64,000 nt of DNA, from assembly GCF_014648115.1 (NCBI RefSeq), contig NZ_BMQM01000009.1:1-64000 (forward strand), written 5' to 3'. Shown in pieces: positions 1-12,280 of the stretch. This DNA comes from Deinococcus seoulensis. GTDB lineage: Bacteria; Deinococcota; Deinococci; Deinococcales; Deinococcaceae. The stretch's first letter is position 1, and each line of letters opens with the position of its first letter. The notes under the pieces are model-generated. The model had not been told where the DNA came from and made no database searches. It saw only the letters and a program-made list of their open reading frames with translations. The position numbers and the translations under genes were made by a program.

Positions 1-60
1 GGTCACTCGGCACACGCTCTTCCACTGGTGGCCCTTGTTGGCTAATTAATCGGAGTCCGT

Positions 61-63
<3 letters not shown>
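1..63. repeat. R1 repeat, right end only (cut by window edge)
   Basis: The last 16 bases, AATCGGAGTCCGTATG, match the end of the full-length R1 copy at 48137-48274 and, in reverse complement, the end at 56428-56566. The bases before them resemble the reverse complement of the short copy at 19091-19170, but are diverged. The repeat ends exactly on the ATG of the next gene and places GGAG five bases upstream of it. Confidence 0.7.
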
Positions 64-1202
<1,139 letters not shown>

Positions 1203-1206
<4 letters not shown>

Positions 1207-2120
1207 GCCGCCGCGCCCTGCTGCTGGCCCTGGCCCTGGACGCGCTGGGTGAGCCGCCCGCCCGCTGGCATCCGGTCGTGTGGATGGGCTCGTACCTGAA
1301 GAGCGCGCGGGGCCGCTGGCAGGCCACCACGCCCGCCGCGCAACTGCTGGAGGGTGGCCTGGGCTGGGCGGGCGGGGCCACGCTGGCCGCGCTGGCGGGC
1401 GGGGCGGCGGCGCGGCTGCCGTGGCCCGCGCAGGGCGTCCTCCTGAAGCCGTTGCTGGCCTGCCGCGCCCTGCTCTCGGCGGTGCAGGAGGTCGAGGCGG
1501 CCCTGCACGCGGGCAACCTGCCGGAAGCGCGCCGCCTGCTGGCGTGGCACCTCGTAAGCCGCGACACCACCCACCTGAGCGCCGCCGAGGTCGCCGGGGC
1601 CGCCGCCGAGAGCCTCGCGGAGAACCTGTCGGACAGCGTGGTCGCGCCGCTGCTGGCGTACCGCGCGGGCGGCCTGCCGCTGGCGGCCCTGTACCGCTAC
1701 GCGAACACCGCCGACGCCCTGTGGGGCTACCGCACACCGGAACTGGAGTGGCCCGGCAGGGTCGCCGCGCGCGCCGACGACCTGCTGAACCTCGCCCCGG
1801 CCCGCCTGACCGCCGCGTGCGCCCTGCTGGCCGCGCCGCTCCTGGGGCTGGACGGCCGCGCCGCATTCCGCGCGTGGCGCTCGGGTCACCGTGCCACGAC
1901 CAGCCCGAACGCCGGACACCCGATGAGCGTGTTCGCCGGGGCGCTGGGCGTGCGGCTCGACAAGCGCGGTGTGTACGTCCTGAATCCCGGGGGGCGTGAA
2001 CCGGGCGCCTCTGATCTGCGCGCGGCGTGTCGTCTGGCGCACCTGACCCTGATCCTCGCTACGCTGTGCCTGATGCTGCCCCGCCCACCCGCCCGCCCTG
2101 CCCGCCGGGGCCGCCCATGA
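1203..2120 (+). CDS. cbiB: Adenosylcobinamide-phosphate synthase (CbiB/CobD family)
   Basis: An integral membrane protein that attaches the aminopropanol (phosphate) arm to adenosylcobyric acid. The 305-residue product starts with GTG in a GTGA overlap with the preceding stop, which gives the hydrophobic N-terminus [20 protein letters not shown]; the D-x-x-x-G-E/D-P-x-x-x-HPV pattern is typical of the family. Later come the [16 protein letters not shown] and [13 protein letters not shown] motifs, and SPNAGHPMS near the C-terminus. Several hydrophobic segments are consistent with a multi-pass protein. Its stop overlaps the next ATG by four bases, so the operon looks translationally coupled. 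Confidence 0.93.
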
Positions 2121-3170
2121 CCACCGACCTCCCGAGTGTGGACCTGCCGGATACCGACCTGACCGGCCTGCCGCCGCTCCTGCCCCGCGCCCCTCACGGC
2201 GGGCCGGACGCGCAGCCGTTCACGGGCCTGGATTTCAGCGTGAACACCAACCCCTACGGCCCGAACCCCCGTCTGATCCAGGCGGTGCGGGACGCCGACC
2301 ACGCCCACTACCCGGACCCCGGCTACACCCGTGTGCGCGAGCGGCTGGCCGCGTGGCACGCCACCGAACCCGGCGGCGTGGCCCTCGCCACCGGTGCCTC
2401 GGACCTGCTGCACCGCCTGACCCGCGCCTTCCTGGGGGGCGGCGACACCCTGCTGAGCCTGCACGCGCCGTTCGGGGAGCTGACCCGCGCCGCCGCGCTG
2501 CAACGCGCGTCCGTGCAGGTCGTCCCCGCGCTGCCCACCACGCTCCCGGCCCGCACGCGCCTCGTGTACGCCGGGTACCCGCACAACCCCACCGGGCACT
2601 CCCCCACACCGGCCGAACTGCTGGCCGCCGCCGACACCTGCGCCGCCGCCGGGGCGCTGCTGATCGTAGACGAGGCGTACGCGCCGTTCACGGCCCTGCC
2701 CGTCCCGCCGCGCCACCCGGCGCTGGTGAGGGTCCTCTCGCCCGGCAAGGCGCACGGCATGGTCGGCGCTCGCCCCGCCTACGCGCTGGCCGCGCCCACG
2801 GTCGTCGCGGCGCTCGACAACCTCGCCCCGGCATGGCATGTCACGGCCGCCACCGCCGCCGTCCTGGCCGCCCTGCCGCACGGCGCGCGCTTCCTGGCCG
2901 AGACGCTGCCGCGTGTCGCCGCGCATGCCTCCGAACTGGCCGCCGACCTGGGCCGCCTGGGCCGTACCGAGCACACGGGCACGCCCTTCATGACCCTGCG
3001 CGTCGGGGACGCCGCCGCCCTGACCGCCGACCTGCGCGAAGGCGGCATCCGCGTGCGCGACTGCGCCAGCTACGGCCTGCCGGACTGCATCCGCGTCAGC
3101 ACGCGCCTGCCCGGCGAGAACGCCGCCCTGCTGCGCGCCCTGACCGCCCGCCTGGGGAGGGGAGGCCGAC

Positions 3171-3178
<8 letters not shown>
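2117..3178 (+). CDS. PLP-dependent class I/II aminotransferase, likely L-threonine-phosphate decarboxylase
   Basis: In cobamide operons, enzymes of this type (CobC/CobD) make the (R)-1-amino-2-propanol phosphate used by CbiB. The 353-residue product has the family start segment [14 protein letters not shown], an [15 protein letters not shown] cofactor-side motif, IVDEAYAPF, and a PLP-lysine region [19 protein letters not shown] chose the ATG in the ATGA overlap with cbiB; a longer frame into cbiB adds only low-complexity sequence. The fold assignment is firm. Decarboxylase rather than histidinol-phosphate aminotransferase activity is inferred from its position between cbiB and cobQ. Confidence 0.85.
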
Positions 3179-4585
<1,407 letters not shown>

Positions 4586-4589
<4 letters not shown>

Positions 4590-5125
4590 CGCGGTCAGAG
4601 GCGGGCCGGATCGTGTTCGTGACGGGTGGGGCGCGCAGCGGCAAGAGCACGTTTGCGGAACGCCGCGCCGCGCAGGAGGCCGCGCCGGACGGACCGGGCG
4701 TCACGTACCTCGCCACGGCGCAGGCCTTCGACGACGAGATGACGGACCGCATCGCCCGTCACCGCGCCGACCGGCCCGCCGGGTGGGTCACGCACGAGGA
4801 ACCGCTGGCCGTGCCCGCCGCGCTGCGCGCCGTGACCACGCCCGCCGCACTCCTGGACTGCCTGAGCCTGTGGGTCAGTAACCTGATGCTGGCCGGGCAC
4901 ACCGACGACGCGGTGCTGGACGCAGCCGACGACCTGCTGCGCGCCGCCCGCGAACGGGGCGGCGTGACGGTCCTCGTGACGAATGAGGTGGGCTTCGGCA
5001 TCGTGCCCGACAACGCCCTGGCCCGCCGTTACCGCGACCTGCTCGGCTGGGTGAACCAGCGGGCCGCCGCCGCCAGCGACGAGGCGCACCTGATCGTCAG
5101 CGGTCTGCCTCTACGGCTGAAGTAG
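4586..5125 (+). CDS. cobU: Adenosylcobinamide kinase / adenosylcobinamide-phosphate guanylyltransferase
   Basis: Phosphorylates adenosylcobinamide and transfers GMP to it, activating the nucleotide loop. The 179-residue product has a Walker A at residues 14-21 (GGARSGKS), the TYLATAQAFDDEM segment, RIARHRADRP, and the C-terminal VTNEVGFGIVPDNALARRYRDLLGWVNQ signature. The GTG start overlaps the cobQ stop (GTGA), continuing the coupled arrangement. It is the last gene of the block; cobS and cobT are not in the window. Confidence 0.95.
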
Positions 5126-5189
5126 CGCCGGGCCGTGGGAGGGCCGGAGGTGGCCGCTCCCTGACCACCTGACCACTTTGCAGATATGG

Positions 5190-5290
5190 ACCCGGGTGGA
5201 ACGGTCTGAGCCATTCAACCCGGGTGGAGGCAAGTGGGAGAAGCGCGGATTCCGGGCGTGGTGTTGGGAGCGAAACAGCGCGGGTGCCGG
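5190..5290. repeat. Degenerate R1 repeat remnant
   Basis: In the gap between cobU and the convergent permease, segments such as CCATTCAACCCGGGTGGAGG and GATTCCGGGCGTGGTGTT can be lined up with the middle of the R1 copy at 19236-19373. Terminal inverted repeats are not recognisable. It looks like a decayed copy, but the boundaries are approximate and the match is by eye only. Confidence 0.45.
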
Positions 5291-5305
5291 CCCGGCGTTC
5301 CAGGC

Positions 5306-7270
5306 TCAACCGCCGACGTGAACCACGGGTCGCCGCTCCCGGTTCGGTTCGGCCCGGCGCAGAATTTCCCGCGTGAGCGGCGGCACGTCCCCTTCCCCGA
5401 ACAGCAGGAACCGCCCCGCTGCTTCCACCGGGCTGTCCTCGATCCACTCGAAGTACACGTGTGGCCGCTGACCGTACGTGTCGCGGACATAGAGCAGGAA
5501 GGCCGCAATGGCGTTCGGGACGGCGCTGGATTCCAGGCGCAGCACCTGATGCCCCCCGATCTCCACGCCACGAACTTCCACCACGTCACTGAACTCACTG
5601 GGGTCCGCCACGGTGACTTCCAGGAACAGCACAGGGTGCCCCTGGGCCAGGTGCGTCTCTGTCCGGACCTCGCGCTCCTTCTCGATGTATTCCGCCGCGT
5701 CTCCCTCGTTCCGTTCATTGGCAATGAACCGCAGGTCCTGCGAGCGGGCCGCCCCGTCCAGAATGGCGCGGGCGCCCGCATCGAGTTCGACTCGTTCCGT
5801 ACGCAGTTCCGTCGCGCGACTGACGCGGGAGATCAGCGAGACGACCATGATCGCCAGGATGAACAGCCCACCGAGGCGGAGGCCGCTCAGGTCGTCGATG
5901 AAGGTCACGGCCAGGGTGTAACCGAAGATCAGGCTGACCAGCCCGAATCCGATGATCTGTGCGGTGGCGCGGCGCCGGACGGCCGAGAGGGTCACCGCGA
6001 CGGAGGCGCTGCCGATCAGGACGAGTACGCCCGTCGCGTACGCGGCGGCCTGCGCATTCACGTCTGCCCGGAAGATCACGGTCAGCAGGACGCTGACTGC
6101 TGTGAAGATCAGGACCAGTGGGCGGTTCATGCGCGCCCAGGCCGGGGCCATGCCGTAGCGGGGCAGGTAGCGCGGCACGATGTTCAGCAGGCCGGCCATC
6201 GCGCTGGCTCCCGCGAACCACAGGATCAGGATCGTGCTGATGTCGTACACCGTGCCGAACACCTCACCCAGCCGCTCGTGCGCCAGGTACGCCAGCGCCC
6301 TGCCGGACGCCTCACCGCCATCCTGAAACGCCTGTGGGGGAATCAGGAGGGTCGTGGCGAAGGAGGACCCGATCAGCATCACGCTCATGATCAGCGCCGC
6401 CGCGGTCAACAACTTCCGGGCGTTGCGAATCCGGCCAGCGGGATTGGCTTCCGTGTCACTCGCGTCCCCCTTGACGAGTGGCATCACGACCACACCCGTC
6501 TCGAAGCCGGACAGCCCCAGCGCCAGACGCGGGAAGACCAGCAGCGCGGCGCCGATCAGGGCCAGCGGGCTGCCGTAACTGCTCCCGAGCGCCTGGGTCC
6601 AGTTCGACCAGAGGACCGGGGTGGCCAGGACCTGCCGGAACGCGTCGACCAGCACCACCACGTTCAGACCGAGGAACAGGACCACCAGCCCGACCGCAAT
6701 GCCGATGGCCTCGCCGAACCCCTTGAGGAAGACCGCGCCCAGCAGCAGGATCAACACAAGGGTGATGGGGACGTTCCACCCTTCGGTGTAGTGGGTCAGG
6801 AAAGGGTTTTCCACGATGTGGGCGGTCGCGTCGGCCGCCGATAGGGTGATGGTGATGAAAAAGCCAGTCGCGACGAACCCGAGCAGGATCAGGACCAGGA
6901 TCTTGCTCTGCCAGCGGGGCAGAAGACGCTCCAGCATGCTGATGCTGCCGTCTCCATGCGGACTTTCCTGCGCCACGCGGCGGTACATCGGCAGCGCCCC
7001 GAACAGGGTGACCAGCACCAGCACCAGCGTGGCGATGGGTGACAGAGCGAGCGAGCCAGCGGAGATGGCCGCCAGGGCCGCGATGCCCGGCTGGTAGCCC
7101 AGGGTGCTGAAGTAATCGACGCCGGTGAGGCACATGACCTTCCACCAGGGTTGCGTGTGGGACTGGGCGTGTGGCGGCTCTTCGTAAAAGCCTTCCTGTT
7201 CATCCTGCTTACCCTGCAGTAACCACGACTTCAAACCGGATCGCCACGATGGGGCGTTTGAGGAATCCAT
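5306..7270 (-). CDS. APC-superfamily amino acid permease-like transporter with C-terminal cytosolic domain
   Basis: A multi-pass membrane transporter of the amino acid-polyamine-organocation superfamily. Near the N-terminus [21 protein letters not shown] carries the unwound-helix-1 type motif seen in this superfamily, followed by about a dozen hydrophobic segments through roughly residue 470. The remaining ~170 residues are charged, have no membrane segments and end in PVVHVGG, so they form a separate soluble domain. Substrate cannot be read from sequence. I chose the ATG at 7270 (MDSSNAPS); TTG and GTG codons a few residues upstream are alternatives. It stands alone behind a hairpin that lies in its 5' leader. 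Confidence 0.8.
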   Translation of the reverse strand: MDSSNAPSWRSGLKSWLLQGKQDEQEGFYEEPPHAQSHTQPWWKVMCLTGVDYFSTLGYQPGIAALAAISAGSLALSPIATLVLVLVTLFGALPMYRRVAQESPHGDGSISMLERLLPRWQSKILVLILLGFVATGFFITITLSAADATAHIVENPFLTHYTEGWNVPITLVLILLLGAVFLKGFGEAIGIAVGLVVLFLGLNVVVLVDAFRQVLATPVLWSNWTQALGSSYGSPLALIGAALLVFPRLALGLSGFETGVVVMPLVKGDASDTEANPAGRIRNARKLLTAAALIMSVMLIGSSFATTLLIPPQAFQDGGEASGRALAYLAHERLGEVFGTVYDISTILILWFAGASAMAGLLNIVPRYLPRYGMAPAWARMNRPLVLIFTAVSVLLTVIFRADVNAQAAAYATGVLVLIGSASVAVTLSAVRRRATAQIIGFGLVSLIFGYTLAVTFIDDLSGLRLGGLFILAIMVVSLISRVSRATELRTERVELDAGARAILDGAARSQDLRFIANERNEGDAAEYIEKEREVRTETHLAQGHPVLFLEVTVADPSEFSDVVEVRGVEIGGHQVLRLESSAVPNAIAAFLLYVRDTYGQRPHVYFEWIEDSPVEAAGRFLLFGEGDVPPLTREILRRAEPNRERRPVVHVGG

Positions 7271-7299
7271 GAGCACCACTATGAACGACAAAACCCACA

Positions 7300-7330
7300 G
7301 GCTTCCCGGGTGGAGTGACCCCGGGAAGCC
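7300..7330 (-). terminator. Hairpin, probable terminator of the DUF21/CBS operon
   Basis: GGCTTCCCGGG and CCCGGGAAGCC form an 11-bp perfect stem. Read on the minus strand, the hairpin is followed by a GTGGGTTTTG stretch, so it can end transcription arriving from 7366. It also sits in the leader of the permease gene. Confidence 0.6.
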
Positions 7331-7365
7331 ATGCCTGGGCTCGCGTTCAGCCTTGGGTCAGGTGG

Positions 7366-8685
7366 TCAGGGCTGTCCCCTGCGCGCAGGTTCATGCTCTT
7401 TCCCCAGTGGCCGCACGCGCACGCGGGTGATCTTGAGGCCCTGCACGTCCTCGGCGGTCAGGTCGTGGTTCTGGATGTGCATGGTGTCACCGGCGCGGGG
7501 GGGCGTGCCGGTCTCGGCGAGCATCAGTCCGGCGATGGTCAGGACCTCGTCGTGGCGGAGCTTCAGGCCGTAGTCGCTGCGCAGTTCGTGCAGGGTGACC
7601 TCGCCGTCCATGGTGTACGAGCCGTCCTCGTTCACGGTGATCCAGTGGCTGTCGGTGTCGTCCTCGTCCATGACGTCCGCGATCAGGTCGTCCATGGTCA
7701 CGAAGCCCAGCGTGCCGCCGAACTCGTCCACGACGAGTGCCGAGTGCGCCCGCTCGCGCTTGAACAGGGCCAGCAGGTCCTCGGCGGTGGCGGTCGCCGT
7801 GACACTCGGCAGTGGCCGCACCAGTCGGCCCAGGTGCAGGTTCCGGCCCGACACGCGCGCCCGGATGAAGTCCTTGACGTGCAGCACGCCCACGATGCTG
7901 TCGAGGGAGTCCTCGTAGACGGGGTAGCGGCTGCGGGTGGACTGCGTGATGCGCGCGGCGATCTCCTCGGGCGCGGCGTTCACGTTCAGCACGTCCATGC
8001 GGGCGCGGGAGGTCATGAGTTCCTCGGCGGTGCGTTCCTCCAGCGCGAAGATGTTGCGCAGCAGGTCGCGTTGCACCTCGCCGATCTGGCCGCTCTCGGC
8101 GCTCTCGTCGGTGATGATGCTCAGTTCGCGGCTGGTGTACAGCAGGGCGTTCTGGCCGGGTTCGCGGACGCGCAGCAGGCGCATCAGGCCCAGCGCGAGG
8201 CCGCCCAGCACCCACACGAACGGCCGGAAGATCAGCCCGAACACCCGCATGACCGGATGCACGCGCACGCTGACCGCCTCGGGCGTCTGGAGGGCCAGGG
8301 CCTTGGGGATCATCTCGCCGAACACGACGTGCATGAACGTGATGAAACTCAGGGCGATCACGAATCCGGCGGTGTGCGCCGCCGCGTACGACAGGCCCCA
8401 GTTCTCGAAGGGGCCGTACAGCCAGCCGGCCACCTGCGGCTCGCCGTACATGCCCAGCCCGATGCTGGCGAGCGTGATGCCCAGCTGCGCGATGGCGATG
8501 TACCCGTCCTTGCCGGTCGGCTGGTCGATCAGGCGGGTCAGGGTGCGGGCGCCGGCGCTGCCCTGCTCGGCCAGCGTTTCCAGGCGGGAGCGGCGCGCGG
8601 CGACCAGCGCGAACTCGGCCGCGACGAACAGGCCGTTCAGGATGACCAGCAGCACGATCACCAGGATGGGGGTGAGGTAGGTCAC
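7366..8685 (-). CDS. DUF21/CBS/CorC-HlyC domain membrane protein (CNNM-type)
   Basis: A membrane protein of the CNNM/CorC family, implicated elsewhere in Mg2+ or Co2+ homeostasis. The 439 residues start with a hydrophobic helix and the FVAAEFALVAARRSRLETLA motif of the DUF21 domain, followed by further membrane segments to about residue 150. Two CBS units follow (around MTSRARMDVLNV and SALVVDEFGGTLGFVTMDDLIADVMDE). The C-terminal CorC/HlyC domain carries the MDGEVTLHELR segment. Its ATG overlaps the stop of the paralogue at 8682-9989, so the pair is co-translated. Confidence 0.9.
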   Translation of the reverse strand: MTYLTPILVIVLLVILNGLFVAAEFALVAARRSRLETLAEQGSAGARTLTRLIDQPTGKDGYIAIAQLGITLASIGLGMYGEPQVAGWLYGPFENWGLSYAAAHTAGFVIALSFITFMHVVFGEMIPKALALQTPEAVSVRVHPVMRVFGLIFRPFVWVLGGLALGLMRLLRVREPGQNALLYTSRELSIITDESAESGQIGEVQRDLLRNIFALEERTAEELMTSRARMDVLNVNAAPEEIAARITQSTRSRYPVYEDSLDSIVGVLHVKDFIRARVSGRNLHLGRLVRPLPSVTATATAEDLLALFKRERAHSALVVDEFGGTLGFVTMDDLIADVMDEDDTDSHWITVNEDGSYTMDGEVTLHELRSDYGLKLRHDEVLTIAGLMLAETGTPPRAGDTMHIQNHDLTAEDVQGLKITRVRVRPLGKEHEPARRGQP

Positions 8686-9989
8686 GCGCTCACCTCCGGC
8701 GCGGCGAAGCTGGCACGTTTCACGGCGCGGCGTTCCATGGCCTCCACCCGGAAGATCAGGTTGCCGGGTGTGACGCTGACCTCGTCACCGGGCTGCGGCA
8801 GGCGGCCCAGTTCCTGCCACATCAGGCCGCTGACCGTGTCGACCTCGTCGGTGGGCAGGTCCAGGTCGAAGCGGCTGTTCAGGGTGTCGATCAGCACGTC
8901 GCCGCGCACCACGACCCGCCCGCCCTGCACGCTGATGGGTTCTTCCTCCTGGTCGAACTCGTCCTGCAACTCGCCGAAGATTTCCTCCAGGGCGTCTTCC
9001 AGCGTCACGAAACCGGCCACGCTGCCGTACTCGTTGACCACGACGGCGCTGTGCCGCCCCGAATCCCGCAGGCGGCGCCACAGGTCCGGGACGGCCATCA
9101 CCTCGGCCACGACCAGCGGGTCCCGCATGACGCTCTGCACGGTCGCGTCGGGGGTGCGCTCGGCACTCAGGTACAGGCTGCGCAGGTGCACGACACCCAC
9201 GACTTCCTCGCCGCCCATCTCGCTGGTCGCGGACGTCACGGGAAAGCGGGAGTAGGCGCTGGGCGCGAGCCGTTCGAGGGCCTCGCGGACGCTCAGGCTG
9301 GCGGGAACGGTCAGCAGGCGCGTGCGGGGCGTCATGATCTCGCGGACCACGCGGTCCTCGACGTTCAGCACGCCGGCCAGCATCTCGCGTTCGCTGGCGT
9401 CGATCAGGCCGCCGTCGGCACTCTCGCGGTACAGGTCCTGCAGTTCCTCGGGCGAGTGCACGTGCGCGTGGCTGTGTTCCGTGTTCATCTTCGCGGCGCG
9501 CAGGATGGCGAAGGCCGTGCCGTTGAACAGCGCGATCAGCGGGCGGAACAGCAGCAGGCTCAGCTGCATGGGCCGCAGCGTGGCGAGTGCCAGCCGCTCC
9601 GGGTAGCGCAGTGCCACGGTCTTGGGCAGCAGTTCACCCAGCACGACCTGCAACGAGGTCACGAGGAGCAGGACCGCGACGGTCGCGGCGACCTCGCCCC
9701 CCACGGCGCCCAGCAGCGGCGTGAACAGCGGCGTCAGTTGCGACTGACCGTACGCGCCCGCCACGAGGCTGCTGAGCGTGATGCCGATCTGGCAGGCCGC
9801 CACGTACGTGTCGATCCTCTTGGGGTCCTGAAGGATGCCCAGCAGCGCCACGGCCGTGCGGTTACCGCCCTCGGCCGCTTCCTGCACACGCGAACGCCGC
9901 GAACCGACCGTCGCGAACTCGGCCGCGACGTACAGGGCATTGAAGGCCACCATCAGCAGGATCACCAGCGCGGGAATCAGGGCGCTCAC
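8682..9989 (-). CDS. DUF21/CBS/CorC-HlyC domain membrane protein, paralogue
   Basis: Same architecture as the gene it overlaps: DUF21 helices with NALYVAAEFATVGSRRSRVQEA, a CBS pair (EIMTPRTRLLTVPA; SAVVVNEYGSVAGFVTLEDALEEIFGE) and a CorC/HlyC C-terminus. I chose the GTG at 9989 (435 residues) because GGAGGG sits seven bases upstream. A longer frame to 10052 adds residues with no hydrophobic or domain character. The tandem pair suggests a heteromeric or specialised cation-handling unit, which is inferred. The gap upstream (9990-10260) contains only the terminator below. Confidence 0.9.
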   Translation of the reverse strand: MSALIPALVILLMVAFNALYVAAEFATVGSRRSRVQEAAEGGNRTAVALLGILQDPKRIDTYVAACQIGITLSSLVAGAYGQSQLTPLFTPLLGAVGGEVAATVAVLLLVTSLQVVLGELLPKTVALRYPERLALATLRPMQLSLLLFRPLIALFNGTAFAILRAAKMNTEHSHAHVHSPEELQDLYRESADGGLIDASEREMLAGVLNVEDRVVREIMTPRTRLLTVPASLSVREALERLAPSAYSRFPVTSATSEMGGEEVVGVVHLRSLYLSAERTPDATVQSVMRDPLVVAEVMAVPDLWRRLRDSGRHSAVVVNEYGSVAGFVTLEDALEEIFGELQDEFDQEEEPISVQGGRVVVRGDVLIDTLNSRFDLDLPTDEVDTVSGLMWQELGRLPQPGDEVSVTPGNLIFRVEAMERRAVKRASFAAPEVSA

Positions 9990-10211
9990 AGTCGGTCCCT
10001 CCAGCGCGGCTGCGTGGTGGTCTGGATTGCGACGGGTCTGCGGGATCGCCAACTGGGAGGGTCGGCGCTGTCATTCTTCGGCAGCGTCATACCAGAGCAG
10101 TCTATCAGGGGGGTGCCCGCCTCCCTTGGTGTTGCTTTCACACTGTGGGCATGGCGGGCGTGCAGCCGGGCAACCGCCCCGCACCGCCCACAAACCCGCA
10201 CCGCGCAGAAA

Positions 10212-10241
10212 CCCCGCACCGCCGGGGAGGGCAGTGCGGGG
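10212..10241 (-). terminator. Rho-independent-like terminator
   Basis: CCCCGCACCGCC pairs with GGCAGTGCGGGG (one mismatch) around a six-base loop. On the minus strand the stem is followed by TTTCTG. It lies 20 bases past the end of the monooxygenase gene. Confidence 0.6.
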
Positions 10242-10260
10242 CAGGTAGGCGGGGAATCGA

Positions 10261-10566
10261 TCAGCCCGCGACGTCGATCTCGGTCAGGACCGTCACTTCG
10301 GGCGCCTGCGCGAACCAGTCGCCGGCCTTGGCGCGGTACGCCTGATAGTGGGCGCTGTCACGGTGCGCCTGCCCGGCCGCCTGGTCGCGGTAGCGTTCCT
10401 GCACGTGGAAGCGGGTGACGCCGTCCTTGACTTCTTTCAGCAGGTCGTAGCGCAGGTTGCCTTCTTCCTGGCGGCTGGCCTGCACCATGGTCAGCATTTC
10501 CTTCTCGACCACGTCTACGAACTCGGGTTTGGGCACGATGACAGCGTGAACGGCGATGACGCTCAT
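10261..10566 (-). CDS. Antibiotic biosynthesis monooxygenase (ABM/YgiN-like) domain protein
   Basis: A 101-residue protein that fits a single ABM dimeric alpha/beta barrel unit: VHAVIVPKPEFVDVVEKEM, then EEGNLRYDLLKEV, then FHVQERYRDQAAGQAHRDSAHYQ. Members are quinol monooxygenases or heme or stress-related enzymes; the substrate is not readable. The ATG overlaps the DJ-1/PfpI stop by four bases, so they form a two-gene operon that may deal with reactive quinones or carbonyls (inference). Confidence 0.85.
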   Translation of the reverse strand: MSVIAVHAVIVPKPEFVDVVEKEMLTMVQASRQEEGNLRYDLLKEVKDGVTRFHVQERYRDQAAGQAHRDSAHYQAYRAKAGDWFAQAPEVTVLTEIDVAG

Positions 10567-11345
10567 GCGTTCACCCCGGCGGTCTGGGCCTGCTCGTTCA
10601 GGGCGGCCAGCAGCACGTTCACGAACTCGTCGTCGCTCATGGGGTTCTGGCCGGTGATCAGTTCGCGGTCACGGACGACGTTGCTGGTCCACTTGGCGCC
10701 GTTGTCCATGGTCATCCCGGCGGCGGTCAGGGCGTCTTCGGGGTAGTACTGCATGGGCGCCTCGAAGCCCTGCTCGGCGTCCTTCTCCTCGGGAGTGCTG
10801 AACACGGTGGCCTTGTAGCCGCTGTAGATGAAGCCGCTGGCGGTGGGCGTCTGGCCGTCCTGCAGGGCTTTCTGGTAGGCGGGCGCGTCCTGCTGCGCGG
10901 CCAGGAGGGCCACGGGCGCGTGGCAGATCAGCGCGGTGGGCTGCGCCTTCTCATGGAAGTGACGCAGCACGGTGCCGAGGTCGGCGTCGCGCATCAGTTC
11001 GATCATGGGGGCGTGCCCGCCGGGCAGGAACACCGCGTCGAACTGGTCGAGGTTGCCGGTCACGTCCGCGAGTTTCGCGATGGGGCCGCTGAGGGTCTCG
11101 TTCACGAAGGCCTTGATCTGCTCGTACTCTTCCTCGTTCTTGAAGAGGTCCTTGGTGTCGCTCCCGGCGTCCAGGGGCGGGCGGTTGCCTTTGGGCGTGG
11201 CGATGGTCAGCGCGTAGCCTTCCTGCACGAGTTTGTGGGCGGGCACGCCGAACTCGTTGAGGTAGAAGCCGGTGGCGTGGGTTTTGCCGTCCTGCATGGG
11301 CAGTTGGCTTTCGCTGGACATCACGACGAGAATCTGCTTGGTCAT
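10563..11345 (-). CDS. DJ-1/PfpI family protein (type 1 glutamine amidotransferase domain)
   Basis: A cytosolic alpha/beta protein of 260 residues. The N-terminus MTKQILVVMSSES is the first strand. The region AVFLPGGHAPMIELMRDADLG and the elbow ALICHAPVALLAA carry the family nucleophile Cys followed by His, as in Hsp31 or YhbO-like glyoxalase III/deglycase members. I chose the ATG at 11345; a GTG at 11354 is the only upstream alternative. It is first gene of the operon with the ABM monooxygenase and is divergent from the acetyltransferase gene. The 126-base divergent gap has several short TCATGA-type inverted motifs but no clear promoter. Confidence 0.9.
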   Translation of the reverse strand: MTKQILVVMSSESQLPMQDGKTHATGFYLNEFGVPAHKLVQEGYALTIATPKGNRPPLDAGSDTKDLFKNEEEYEQIKAFVNETLSGPIAKLADVTGNLDQFDAVFLPGGHAPMIELMRDADLGTVLRHFHEKAQPTALICHAPVALLAAQQDAPAYQKALQDGQTPTASGFIYSGYKATVFSTPEEKDAEQGFEAPMQYYPEDALTAAGMTMDNGAKWTSNVVRDRELITGQNPMSDDEFVNVLLAALNEQAQTAGVNA

Positions 11346-11471
11346 GTGAGGCACCCTATGTCAGGTTTCATGAGGGCTCTGTCATGCGAATCACTTTGCC
11401 AAGCAAAGCAGGGGCAGCTCATGAACGAATCCTCATGAAGCGGCACGCCCCCACCCGGACATACTGACCCC

Positions 11472-11795
11472 ATGACCCACGACCACACCCCCACCGTCCG
11501 CCGCAACGACGAAACCCACCGCTACGAACTGACCGACCAGACCGGCACCCTGCTGGGCTTCGCCGAATTCCGCCCCGCCGGAGACCACGCCGTCATGCTC
11601 CCCCACACCGAGGTCATGCCCGGCCACGAGGGCGAAGGCCTGGGCAGCCTGCTGGCCCGCGCCGCCCTCGACGACGTGCGCGCCCAGGGCAAACACGCCG
11701 TTCCCATGTGCCCCTTCATCGCCGCGTTCATCCGCGAACACCGCGAGTACCTGGACCTCGTGCAGCCCGAACAGCGCGGCGTGTTCAAACTCTGA
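11472..11795 (+). CDS. GNAT-like N-acetyltransferase (YidJ/NATD1-type)
   Basis: A small 107-residue protein matching the short GCN5-related acetyltransferase family. It has a beta-strand start (NDETHRYELTDQ), HTEVMPGHEGEGLGSLLARAALDDVRAQG with the acetyl-CoA-binding Q/E-G-x-G-like loop, then a C-terminal VPMCPFIAAFIREHREYLDLV, which is the signature of this subfamily. Acceptor substrate is unknown. It is followed by the metal/persulfide regulator after 113 bases. Confidence 0.85.
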   Translation: MTHDHTPTVRRNDETHRYELTDQTGTLLGFAEFRPAGDHAVMLPHTEVMPGHEGEGLGSLLARAALDDVRAQGKHAVPMCPFIAAFIREHREYLDLVQPEQRGVFKL

Positions 11796-11908
11796 GCGCC
11801 CACGCGGGAACACACCCGGGCCATGCCCCCCCGGAGTATGCTGCTGTGCGTACACGACGCCCCACCGGGCCGACCCGCCGTTCACGCCGCACAGGAGCGC
11901 CCCGCACC

Positions 11909-12214
11909 ATGACCACCGACACGACCCCCAACCCCCAGACCCCACCGGCCGCCGCGCCCCCCCTCACCGAAACCGACACCCGCGTCCTGCTGCGCCTGCG
12001 CCGCATCGAGGGACAGGTGCGCGGCCTGCAACGCATGATCGAGGAAGGCCGTGACTGCCACGACATCCTCACCCAACTCAGCGGCGTACGCAGCGCCCTC
12101 GACGCCGCCGGAGAGCAGATCCTCGAACAGTACGCCGGAGGCTGCCGCGCCCGCCCCGGCGAGACCGTCACGCCGCAGGACGTCGTCCGCGCCGTGAAAC
12201 TGCTCCGCCGCTGA
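11909..12214 (+). CDS. CsoR/FrmR/CstR-type (DUF156) transcriptional regulator with C-Y-C sensor site
   Basis: A 101-residue all-helical DNA-binding repressor family. The core LRLRRIEGQVRGLQRMIEEGRDCHDILTQL matches DUF156. The sensor triad positions are Cys50, Tyr75 and Cys79. Copper sensors of the CsoR class use Cys-His-Cys at this spacing; here the His is Tyr, leaving two Cys 29 residues apart as in CstR persulfide sensors. I chose the ATG after GGAG at 11909; the frame extends upstream but overlaps the GNAT gene. The N-terminal ~18 residues are Pro/Thr-rich and probably disordered. No obvious efflux or sulfurtransferase target gene is adjacent. Confidence 0.88.
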   Translation: MTTDTTPNPQTPPAAAPPLTETDTRVLLRLRRIEGQVRGLQRMIEEGRDCHDILTQLSGVRSALDAAGEQILEQYAGGCRARPGETVTPQDVVRAVKLLRR

Positions 12215-12280
12215 GTCGGGCCTCCTGACCTGTTGCAGGCAAGGCGAACCGCGAACCATGCCTGATCCGAGAGAGCGGGT

